From Comamonadaceae bacterium UBA2334 (GTDB taxonomy: Bacteria > Pseudomonadota > Gammaproteobacteria > Burkholderiales > Burkholderiaceae_C), in assembly GCA_002344885.1 (NCBI GenBank), contig DDUQ01000038.1:1-39387 (forward strand): DNA of 39,387 nt, in the 5' to 3' direction. The notes under the pieces are model-generated. The model worked only from the letters and a program-made list of their open reading frames with translations. It made no database searches and was not told the DNA's origin. Of this stretch, positions 32,212 to 39,387 are shown piece after piece; positions within the stretch are counted from its first letter, which is position 1, and each line of letters begins with the position of its first letter. The position numbers and the translations under genes were made by a program.

Positions 32212-34728
32212 TCAGGTGCCGCTCGGTTTGAGGGGCGACTGCACAGGGATCCAGAAGCTGAAGACACAACCCACAATGTCGGCACCATTGTAGATGTTCT
32301 CTACTTGTATCCGGCCGTGGTGCGACTCGATGATGCTGCGGCACAGCTTGAGGCCAATGCCCATGCCCTCGGCCTTCGTGCTGTAAAACGCTTCGTAGAT
32401 CCGTTCCAGCAGTTCAGCTGGCACACCTGAACCGGTGTCGCGCACACTGAACTCGATCACTTCTGCGTCATTGATCCGGCGGGGCAGGGCTTTGAGTTCG
32501 ATCTGACGTTCCTCGACCGCTCGCTTGGCCTGAATGATCGATTCAGCACCGTTCTTGAGCAGGTTGATCAGCACCTGTTCAATCAGAATCGGGTCCACAA
32601 CCAAGGGTGGCATGCGCGCTGCCACATAGTGGGTCAACCGCACCTGCTGCCTGCGCAGCTCGATGTCAGCCAGTTCGATGGCGTTGTTCACCATCGTGGC
32701 AACGTCTGACAGCGTGGGGTTGGGTTCGCTGCGTTTGACGAAAGACTTGATGCGCTGAACGATCTGGCCGGCCCGCTGTGCCTGCCGGGCGGTCTTGTCG
32801 AGCGCGGCGAGCAAATCGGGCTCATCTATGCTGTGCTTCTGCACCCGGGTGATCATGCCGCTGCAGTAGTTGCTGATGGCGGTCAACGGCTGGTTCAGCT
32901 CATGGGCCACGCTGGATGCCATTTCTCCCATGGTGATCAGTCTGCTCGCCGTCTGAGCGCGCTCTGCCTGGCGCGCAGCCTGTTCTTCCGCCAGCCGCCG
33001 GGGGGTGATGTCGGTGGCAATTGCAATTTGGGCCAGGCGACCATCCACCCAGGTGACGTAGCGGGAGCGAATCTCGAGCCATTTGTCCAGATCGTCCAGA
33101 TAAAGCTCGGCGTTCTCGGCCTGGGCATCGGTCATGGTCTGAATGGGCAACCCGGCAAACACGTCGATCTGGTCACCATCGTCGGGCGACTGCGATCCTG
33201 CAGGTCCGCATTGAGCCACCAGTTGCTGGTGGCCTTTGCCATCCATGCCGAACCAAAGCCGGTACAACTTGTTGGCAAACAAGAGCTCGTCGCTGCCCAA
33301 GGGCACCACGGACACAGCCGAGTCCAGGCTCTCCAAAACGGTGGTGAAGCGCTCGTAAGACGCAGTCAGCTCCTGTCGGATGCGCTTGGGCTCGGTGATG
33401 TCGGTCATGGAGGTCATCCAGCCTTTTTGAACCCCATTGGGGTCGATCAAGGGTGAGACGTACATGCGTGCATCGAAAACCTGGCCATTGCGCTTTTTGA
33501 CCCGCATTTCGAATCCGCCGGGGTTGGAGCGCCCGCTCAGTTCGTCCTCCAGTCGCGCCATCAGGATGTCTTTGTCTTCATCGGCCCAGTACGGAAACGG
33601 TGCGGTTTGGCCGACCAGCTCGGCCTCGGTCCAGCCGGTCATGCTGCAAAACGCCGGGTTGACGTAAGAGATGCGGCCATGCATGTCCAGTGCGCGCATC
33701 CCGGTCAGCATGGAGTTTTCCATGGCGCGACGGAAGTTGGTTTCTGCCAGCAGCGCCTGCTGCGCCTGGACCCGCCGACGTGTGTGACGCCAGTTGCCGA
33801 TCAGCATCCAGACCGTCAGCGCACTCAGGCCACCCATCAACCACATGAAGCTGCCACCCACCAGATCTTTGGATGTGCGGTAGCCCTGCGCTTTCAGTAC
33901 CAGGCTGTTACCGACCGGGGAAACCGGAATGTCCTGTTCGAAGTTGTGTGTCAGGCCGGGTATAGAAGGCAATGTCCGAGGGCTGTGCGTCAGCGCCGTG
34001 CCTGCCAGCAGTCGCCCGTCTTCCGTAACCAGGGTCACGGCATAACGTGCCATCACCTCGGAAGGCACGCCAAAGCGCAACAGGCCGTCCAACGAATATT
34101 CCCCCATCACCACGCCATTGAACCGGGTCACATCCGTCAGGGGAATCTGGACCATGAGCGTGGCGCTCTGGTCGGCGTGGGGCAGTGGGTTGGAGTAGAC
34201 CGGTTGCCGCAAGTCGCGTGCCAGGTCAAACGACCCGCCGGTGTCGCCCGGTGGAACGATATCACCAGGTTTTCGCTGGCTGCTGTCGGCCGCACTGGGA
34301 GTGGCATGGGAGGCCACCACCTGGCGCTGGGCGTCGATCCACGTCACGCTGATCAGCTCCGGGTATTGGTTGATCAGGTTTTCCGCCTGCAACTCGAACT
34401 CTGCCCCATCGATGTCACTGTTGATGACCTGCCGAGCGATCCGCATCAGCTGTTCCTGGCGCTCCAGCAAACGCAGACGGATGCGCTGTTGTGCGTATTC
34501 GACATCCCGGTTGACGGCTTCAGTCTCCCGGTCGATTTCTTCCACCCGCAGGTAGGCAAACGCAAACAGCATCACCATCACAAACAGCAACACCGAAGCG
34601 ATGGGGCCGATCAGGGCCAGTTTGTCCTGGCGCGAGGGTGATTGGTGCTTCCACCAATCGCGCCAGGATGGGGCGGGGTTGCGGCGGTCGCGGTTGCCGG
34701 ATCGGCGGTTGTTGAAAGGCTGGTTCAT
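32212..34728 (-). CDS. PAS-domain sensor histidine kinase (FixL/DctS-like)
   Basis: The sensor partner of the adjacent FixJ-like regulator. From the ATG at 34728 (MNQPFNNRRSGN) the protein is 838 aa; a TTG at 34773 would add 15 residues. A basic cytoplasmic N terminus is followed by TM1 (about 38-61), a periplasmic sensor of about 230 residues, TM2 (about 293-313), PAS 1 (about 331-447, with YVNPAFCSMTGWTEAELVG) and a second PAS-like region (about 459-575). The kinase core has the H box SSVAHELNQPLTAISNYCSG with phospho-His 609, the N box LINLLKNGAES, DTGSGVP and GMGIGLKLCRSIIESH. No haem-PAS histidine pattern is evident to me. The periplasmic part suggests an external ligand, as in DctS. Confidence 0.88.
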   Translation of the reverse strand: MNQPFNNRRSGNRDRRNPAPSWRDWWKHQSPSRQDKLALIGPIASVLLFVMVMLFAFAYLRVEEIDRETEAVNRDVEYAQQRIRLRLLERQEQLMRIARQVINSDIDGAEFELQAENLINQYPELISVTWIDAQRQVVASHATPSAADSSQRKPGDIVPPGDTGGSFDLARDLRQPVYSNPLPHADQSATLMVQIPLTDVTRFNGVVMGEYSLDGLLRFGVPSEVMARYAVTLVTEDGRLLAGTALTHSPRTLPSIPGLTHNFEQDIPVSPVGNSLVLKAQGYRTSKDLVGGSFMWLMGGLSALTVWMLIGNWRHTRRRVQAQQALLAETNFRRAMENSMLTGMRALDMHGRISYVNPAFCSMTGWTEAELVGQTAPFPYWADEDKDILMARLEDELSGRSNPGGFEMRVKKRNGQVFDARMYVSPLIDPNGVQKGWMTSMTDITEPKRIRQELTASYERFTTVLESLDSAVSVVPLGSDELLFANKLYRLWFGMDGKGHQQLVAQCGPAGSQSPDDGDQIDVFAGLPIQTMTDAQAENAELYLDDLDKWLEIRSRYVTWVDGRLAQIAIATDITPRRLAEEQAARQAERAQTASRLITMGEMASSVAHELNQPLTAISNYCSGMITRVQKHSIDEPDLLAALDKTARQAQRAGQIVQRIKSFVKRSEPNPTLSDVATMVNNAIELADIELRRQQVRLTHYVAARMPPLVVDPILIEQVLINLLKNGAESIIQAKRAVEERQIELKALPRRINDAEVIEFSVRDTGSGVPAELLERIYEAFYSTKAEGMGIGLKLCRSIIESHHGRIQVENIYNGADIVGCVFSFWIPVQSPLKPSGT

Positions 34729-34780
34729 GTCGTGTTCGTCTGGAGCGCGAGTGTGCCACGGCGTTCTGTTCAAGACGACT

Positions 34781-34809
34781 TTGATACAACCACAAATTCA
34801 TATTATGAA
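34781..34809 (+). promoter_or_regulatory. Candidate aceE promoter
   Basis: TTGATA (34781-34786) and TATGAA (34804-34809) are 17 bases apart, matching the -35 well and the -10 moderately. The region is strikingly AT-rich compared with its surroundings. Initiation near 34816 gives an aceE leader of about 95 bases. Confidence 0.4.
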
Positions 34810-34835
34810 ATTGTGATTTGCATATTGAAATTTCA
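34799..34835. promoter_or_regulatory. Paired direct repeats and dyads between the histidine kinase and aceE (candidate operator)
   Basis: CATATT-AT-GAAATT (34799-34812) recurs as CATATT-GAAATT (34821-34832), 20-22 bases apart, about two helical turns. The first copy overlaps the dyad TTCATA-T-TATGAA (34797-34809), and the second overlaps the perfect palindrome TGAAATTTCA (34826-34835). This fits side-by-side binding of a dimeric regulator. It lacks the TTGGT...ACCAA form of a PdhR site. Confidence 0.45.
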
Positions 34836-34910
34836 GAAAAAATATGACACACTTCAACCCGTTTTCAGTCACCATCTTTCTTTCACCCGGTCAACTCAGG
34901 AGACAAGGCC

Positions 34911-37619
34911 ATGTCGAACAACACCGATGCCAACGCCGTCGGCAAGACTGCTCTGGATGCAGACAGCCAGGAAACCCGTGAATGGTTGGACGCGCTGTCC
35001 GCCGTCATCGAGCAGGAAGGGGGTGAACGGGCCCATTTCCTGTTGGAACAGCTGCTGGAGCATGCGCGCCAAAGCAGCATCGACATGCCGTTCTCGGCCA
35101 ACACCGGTTACGTGAACACCATCGAAACCGATGAGGAAGAGCGCTGCCCCGGCAACATCGAAATCGAAGAACGTCTGCGTGCCTACATGCGCTGGAACGC
35201 CATGGCCATGGTCGTCAAAGCCAACCGCCACAACCCGGCCGATGGTGGCGACCTCGGCGGTCACATCGGGTCGTTCGCTTCCCTGGCACACATGTTCGGG
35301 GCCGGCTTCAACCATTTCTGGCATGCCGAAAGTGAAAACCATGGTGGCGACTGCCTGTACATCCAGGGCCACGTGGCACCCGGCGTGTACGCACGCGCCT
35401 ACCTGGAAGGCCGCCTGACCGAAGAACAGCTGCTGCACTTCCGCCAGGAGGTGGACGGGAAGGGCTTGTCGAGCTACCCCCACCCCAAGCTGATGCCCGA
35501 GTTCTGGCAGTTCCCAACCGTGTCGATGGGCTTGGGGCCGCTGATGGCCATCTACCAGGCGCGGTTCCTGAAATACTTGCACGCCCGCGGCATTGCCAAC
35601 ACCGAGAACCGCAAGGTGTGGGTGTTCTGTGGCGACGGCGAAATGGACGAGGTGGAAAGCCTGGGTGCCATCGGCCTGGCAGCCCGCGAGAAGCTGGACA
35701 ACCTGATTTTCGTCATCAATTGCAACCTGCAGCGCCTGGACGGTCCGGTGCGCGGCAACGGCAAGATCGTGCAGGAGCTGGAAAGCGAGTTCCGCGGTGC
35801 TGGCTGGAACGTCATCAAGTGCCTGTGGGGCTCCAACTGGGATCCGCTGCTGGCACGCGACAAGGACGGTGCGCTGCGCAAGCTGATGATGGACACGCTG
35901 GACGGCGACTACCAGAGCTTCAAGGCCAACGACGGTGCCTACGTGCGCAAGCACTTCTTTGGCCGCGACCCCAAGACGCTGGAAATGGTGGCCAAGATGT
36001 CCGATGACGACATCTGGGCCCTGCGCCGCGGCGGTCATGACCCCCAGAAGGTGTATGCGGCCTACCACAAGGCTGTCAACACCAAAGACCAGCCGACCGT
36101 GCTGCTCATCAAGACCATCAAGGGTTTTGGCATGGGCAAGGCAGGCGAGGGCAAGAACAACGTGCACCAGACCAAGAAGCTGACGGATGAAGACATCAAG
36201 CTCTTCCGTGACCGCTTCAACATCCCGATTCCGGACAGCGAACTGCCCAAGATTCCGTTCTACAAGCCAGCCGACAACACGCCTGAAATGAAATACCTGC
36301 ACGAGCGCCGCCAGGCGTTGGGTGGGTACCTGCCGCACCGCCGTACCAAGGCGGACGAGAGCTTTACGGTTCCGTCTCTTGACACGTTCAAGAGCGTGAT
36401 GGAACCCACGGCTGAAGGCCGTGAAATCTCCACCACCCAGGCATATGTGCGCTTTTTGACCCAGTTGCTGCGCGACCAGGCGTTGGGCCCGCGCGTGGTG
36501 CCGATTCTGGTGGACGAGGCCCGCACCTTCGGCATGGAAGGCCTGTTCCGTCAGGTCGGCATTTACAACCCTGCAGGGCAACAGTACACCCCGGTCGACA
36601 AAGACCAGGTCATGTACTACAAGGAAGACAAGGCAGGGCAAATTCTGCAAGAGGGCATCAACGAAGCCGGCGGCATGAGCAGCTGGATTGCGGCTGCCAC
36701 CAGCTACAGCACCAGCAACCGCATCATGGTGCCGTTTTATGTGTACTATTCCATGTTCGGTTTCCAGCGCATTGGCGACCTGGCCTGGGCAGCGGGCGAC
36801 ATGCAGGCACGCGGTTTCCTGTTGGGCGGCACGTCTGGCCGCACCACGCTGAACGGCGAAGGCCTGCAGCACGAAGACGGGCACAGCCACATCATGGCCG
36901 GCACCATCCCCAACTGCATCAGCTACGACCCGACCTTTGCGCACGAAGTGGGCGTCATCCTGCACCATGGCCTGAAGCGCATGGTCGAAAAGCAAGATAA
37001 CGTTTTCTACTACTTGACCCTGCTGAACGAAAACTACGCCATGCCTGGCCTGACACCTGGCACGGAAGAACAGATCATCAAGGGCATGTACCTGTGCAAG
37101 CCCGGCGCTGAGGGTGACAAGCGGGTTCAACTGCTGGGCAGCGGCACCATCCTGCGAGAAAGCATCGCGGCCCAGGCCCTGCTGGCCACCGACTGGGGTG
37201 TGCAGGCCGATGTGTGGAGCTGCCCAAGCTTCAACGAACTGACCCGCGACGGCCAGAACGCCGAGCGTTTCAACCTGCTGCACCCGCTGGACACACCACA
37301 GGTTCCGTTTGTGGCGCAGCAGTTGGCTGGCACCACGGGCCCTGTGGTGGCGTCGACCGACTACATGAAGGCTTACGCCGAGCAGATTCGGCCGTTCATT
37401 CCGGCCGGTCGCGCCTACAAAGTGCTGGGCACCGACGGCTTTGGCCGCAGCGACTTCCGCAGCAAGCTGCGCGAGCACTTCGAGGTGAACCGCCACTACA
37501 TCGTGGTCGCTGCCCTCAAAGGCCTGGCCGAAGAGGGCAAATTGCCCCTGTCCAAGGTGGCCGAGGCCATTGCCAAGTACGGCATCAATGCCGACAAGGT
37601 CAACCCCCTGTACGCGTAA
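34911..37619 (+). CDS. aceE: Pyruvate dehydrogenase E1 component (homodimeric)
   Basis: The thiamine-diphosphate enzyme that decarboxylates pyruvate and acetylates the lipoyl groups of AceF. The 902-aa protein matches the single-chain E1 type of proteobacteria. The ThDP/Mg motif GDGEMDE (241-247) leads to NCNLQRLDGPVRGN (270-283). The substrate-channel block HIGSFASLAHMFGAGFNHFW and the C-terminal transketolase-like region (FGRSDFRSKLREHFEV) are intact. The ATG at 34911 has AGGAG at 34898-34902. It heads an aceE-aceF operon, presumably continued by lpdA beyond the window, and is divergent from a two-component system. Confidence 0.98.
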   Translation: MSNNTDANAVGKTALDADSQETREWLDALSAVIEQEGGERAHFLLEQLLEHARQSSIDMPFSANTGYVNTIETDEEERCPGNIEIEERLRAYMRWNAMAMVVKANRHNPADGGDLGGHIGSFASLAHMFGAGFNHFWHAESENHGGDCLYIQGHVAPGVYARAYLEGRLTEEQLLHFRQEVDGKGLSSYPHPKLMPEFWQFPTVSMGLGPLMAIYQARFLKYLHARGIANTENRKVWVFCGDGEMDEVESLGAIGLAAREKLDNLIFVINCNLQRLDGPVRGNGKIVQELESEFRGAGWNVIKCLWGSNWDPLLARDKDGALRKLMMDTLDGDYQSFKANDGAYVRKHFFGRDPKTLEMVAKMSDDDIWALRRGGHDPQKVYAAYHKAVNTKDQPTVLLIKTIKGFGMGKAGEGKNNVHQTKKLTDEDIKLFRDRFNIPIPDSELPKIPFYKPADNTPEMKYLHERRQALGGYLPHRRTKADESFTVPSLDTFKSVMEPTAEGREISTTQAYVRFLTQLLRDQALGPRVVPILVDEARTFGMEGLFRQVGIYNPAGQQYTPVDKDQVMYYKEDKAGQILQEGINEAGGMSSWIAAATSYSTSNRIMVPFYVYYSMFGFQRIGDLAWAAGDMQARGFLLGGTSGRTTLNGEGLQHEDGHSHIMAGTIPNCISYDPTFAHEVGVILHHGLKRMVEKQDNVFYYLTLLNENYAMPGLTPGTEEQIIKGMYLCKPGAEGDKRVQLLGSGTILRESIAAQALLATDWGVQADVWSCPSFNELTRDGQNAERFNLLHPLDTPQVPFVAQQLAGTTGPVVASTDYMKAYAEQIRPFIPAGRAYKVLGTDGFGRSDFRSKLREHFEVNRHYIVVAALKGLAEEGKLPLSKVAEAIAKYGINADKVNPLYA

Positions 37620-37640
37620 CGAAAACGGAGACAGAACATC

Positions 37641-39344
37641 ATGGCAATCATTGAAGTGAAAGTCCCCGACATCGGGGACTTTGATGAAGTCGCGGTCATC
37701 GAGCTGATGGTCAAAGTGGGCGACACGGTCAAGGCCGAGCAATCGCTCATCACCGTGGAGTCCGACAAGGCGTCGATGGAGATTCCGTCATCCCACGCCG
37801 GTGTGGTGAAAGAAGTGAAGGTCGCCTTGGGCGACAAGGTGAGTGAAGGCTCGCTGGTCGTCATGCTCGAGGTGGCAGGCGAAGCAGCCGCTCCCGCGCC
37901 ATCTTCTGAACTAAATTTGGCTCCAGCGCTTTCTGCTGTTGAAGTTGCAGCTCCTGTTTCAGTTGCTACGCCCACTGCCGCGTCTGGGCCGGTGGAAGTG
38001 CGTGTGCCCGACATTGGCGACTTCAAAGACGTGGCCGTCATCGAAGTGTTCGTGAAGCCCGGCGACACCGTCAAGGTCGAGCAGAGCCTGATCACCGTCG
38101 AAAGCGACAAGGCGTCGATGGAAATCCCGTCGTCAGCCGCCGGTGTCATCAAGGAATTGAAGGTCAAGCTCGGCGACACCGTGAACATTGGCGACCTGCT
38201 GGCCATTCTGGAGGGTGTGGCCCCGGTTGCAGCCGCTCCAGCCAGCGCCACAGCGGCCCCGGCTGCTGTTGCACAAGCTGCGGCACCGGCCTCTGCCCCT
38301 GCACCTGCTGCTGCGGTGGCAGCCCCCGTATCAGCACCCGCCGTGGCGGTGCCCGCCCACAACCCCACCACGTTGGCCGCTGGGCTGCCCCATGCATCGC
38401 CTTCGGTGCGCAAGTTCGCCCGCGAGTTGGGCGTTCCGCTGGCAGAAGTGAAGGGTACGGGTCTCAAAGGCCGCATCACGCCTGAAGACGTACAGGCGTT
38501 CACACGCGGTGTCATGTCCGGCTCCATCCAGACCACGGCCATTGCTTCTGCCGTGGCGGCGGCTGTGGCCAAAGCACCCGGAACGGCTGGTGCAGGTGGC
38601 GGTGGTGCCGAGCTGGGTCTGATCCCCTGGCCCAAGGTGGACTTTGCCAAGTTTGGCCTCGTCGAGCGCAAGGAGCTGGGGCGCATCAAGAAGATCAGCG
38701 GAGCCAACCTGTTGCGCAACGCCGTGATGATTCCGGCCGTCACCAACCATGACGATGCCGACATCACCGACCTGGAAGCCTTCCGCGTCTCCACGAACAA
38801 GGAGAACGAGAAGTCGGGCATCAAGGTCACCATGCTGGCGTTCCTCATCAAGGCCTGCGTAGCCGCACTGAAGAAATTCCCCGAGTTCAACAGCAGCCTG
38901 GACGGCGACAGCCTGGTCTACAAGCAGTACTACCACATCGGTTTTGCGGCCGACACGCCCAACGGCCTGGTGGTGCCTGTCATCAAAGATGCTGACAAAA
39001 AAGGCATCTTCCAGATCAGCCAAGAAATGTCCGAGCTGGCCAAAAAGGCCCGCGATGGAAAGCTGGGCCCTGCCGACATGAGCGGTGCCAGCTTCACCAT
39101 CTCCAGCCTGGGCGGCATTGGCGGGCGTTACTTCACACCCATCATCAACGCACCTGAAGTGGCCATTCTGGGCGTGTGCAAGAGCACCATGGAACCCGTG
39201 TGGGACGGCAAGGCTTTCCAGCCGCGCCTGATGCTGCCGCTGAGCCTGACCTGGGACCACCGCGTGATCGACGGCGCTGCCGCCGCTCGCTTCAACGTGT
39301 ACCTCGGCCAGATCCTCGGCGACTTCCGCCGCGTGCTGCTGTGA
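37641..39344 (+). CDS. aceF: Dihydrolipoyllysine acetyltransferase (pyruvate dehydrogenase E2)
   Basis: The core of the pyruvate dehydrogenase complex, moving acetyl groups from AceE to CoA. The 567-aa protein has two lipoyl domains of nearly identical core. Each carries TVESDKASMEIPSS, with lipoylated lysines K43 and K157. They are joined by an Ala/Pro-rich linker. A second Ala/Pro linker (about 190-250) precedes the peripheral subunit-binding domain (SPSVRKFARELGVPLAEVKG...GRITPEDV). The acyltransferase domain has the catalytic His in WDHRVIDGAAAARF. The start is 21 bases after aceE. The first linker contains dispersed repeat copy D (about residues 90-105), with codon use more AT-rich than around it. 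Confidence 0.97.
   Translation: MAIIEVKVPDIGDFDEVAVIELMVKVGDTVKAEQSLITVESDKASMEIPSSHAGVVKEVKVALGDKVSEGSLVVMLEVAGEAAAPAPSSELNLAPALSAVEVAAPVSVATPTAASGPVEVRVPDIGDFKDVAVIEVFVKPGDTVKVEQSLITVESDKASMEIPSSAAGVIKELKVKLGDTVNIGDLLAILEGVAPVAAAPASATAAPAAVAQAAAPASAPAPAAAVAAPVSAPAVAVPAHNPTTLAAGLPHASPSVRKFARELGVPLAEVKGTGLKGRITPEDVQAFTRGVMSGSIQTTAIASAVAAAVAKAPGTAGAGGGGAELGLIPWPKVDFAKFGLVERKELGRIKKISGANLLRNAVMIPAVTNHDDADITDLEAFRVSTNKENEKSGIKVTMLAFLIKACVAALKKFPEFNSSLDGDSLVYKQYYHIGFAADTPNGLVVPVIKDADKKGIFQISQEMSELAKKARDGKLGPADMSGASFTISSLGGIGGRYFTPIINAPEVAILGVCKSTMEPVWDGKAFQPRLMLPLSLTWDHRVIDGAAAARFNVYLGQILGDFRRVLL
37925..37954 (+). repeat. Dispersed AGCGCTT-N18-GCTCC element, copy D (in the aceF linker)
   Basis: AGCGCTT (37925-37931) and GCTCC (37950-37954) at the common 25-base offset. 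The left flank CTAAATTTGGCTCC is AT-rich, unlike the rest of aceF. It encodes the linker ELNLAPALSAVEVAAP between the two lipoyl domains. Confidence 0.55.
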
Positions 39345-39387
39345 CCTGAGCCGGTCTTTGGCGGCTGTGGGCGGGGTGTTGGGCCCC

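Noticed and set aside
34896..37742. A 948-codon open frame antisense to aceE and the start of aceF
   Set aside because: It mirrors the codon bias of the GC-rich sense genes, its product is low-complexity (His/Gln/Val/Ala-rich) with no recognisable domain, and aceE is certain.
39345..39387. Sequence after aceF
   Set aside because: Only 43 bases remain; no start codon with a ribosome site or terminator can be supported, though lpdA would be expected next.

Overview
The window is an ordinary chromosomal stretch of a betaproteobacterium, most likely a member of the Comamonadaceae (Rhodoferax / Limnohabitans / Acidovorax-like). This rests on the gene order rpsB-tsf-pyrH-frr-uppS-cdsA-dxr-rseP-bamA-skp-lpxD-fabZ-lpxA-lpxB-rnhB, the homodimeric AceE with a two-lipoyl AceF, PhaR, and several degenerate copies of a short repeat that I recall as typical of that family. 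I support 32 protein genes and 2 tRNA genes. I see no insertion sequence, integrase, prophage, CRISPR array, restriction or toxin-antitoxin system, and no gene cluster that looks like an undescribed multi-gene system. The window is essentially core genome.

Layout. 1-4.8 kb: tRNA-Val(CAC), the PHA regulator phaR, the S12 methylthiotransferase rimO, tRNA-Leu(CAG) on the minus strand, and RNase R. 4.8-8.4 kb: a YggT-type membrane protein, converging on two minus-strand genes (a DadA-like FAD oxidoreductase and the NAD(P)HX repair enzyme Nnr). 8.4-13.4 kb: translation genes (rpsB, tsf, frr), UMP kinase, then undecaprenyl-PP synthase and CDP-diglyceride synthase. 13.4-24.6 kb: the isoprenoid / outer-membrane / lipid A cluster (dxr, rseP, bamA, skp, lpxD, fabZ, lpxA, lpxB), then rnhB, a SpoU-type RNA methyltransferase and a DUF1566 secreted protein. 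24.6-30.5 kb: carA, a LysE/RhtB exporter, carB and greA. 30.6-34.7 kb (minus strand): folD and a two-component system (FixJ-like regulator, PAS histidine kinase). 34.9-39.3 kb: aceE-aceF of pyruvate dehydrogenase, divergent from the two-component system.

Many plus-strand genes are packed with 1-4 bp stop/start overlaps (uppS/cdsA, bamA/skp, skp/lpxD, lpxD/fabZ, rnhB/trmH-like, trmH-like/DUF1566, carA/LysE), implying translational coupling in long operons. Hairpins split the block at rpsB/tsf, tsf/pyrH, carB/greA and after greA.

The least expected signal is a dispersed element with the skeleton (A)GCGCTT, 18 bases, GCTAY. The two boxes keep exactly the same 25-base offset in five places. Two copies lie at gene ends (yggT/nnr, and the terminator between the FixJ-like gene and folD). 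Three lie in frame inside coding sequences (nnr, the trmH-like gene, and the aceF linker between lipoyl domains). Other points worth a second look are a probable shared -10 element for tRNA-Leu and rnr, a refoldable rpsB leader, paired direct repeats between the histidine kinase and aceE, a leader terminator upstream of greA, and folD, which has no visible Shine-Dalgarno and starts just after a terminator.
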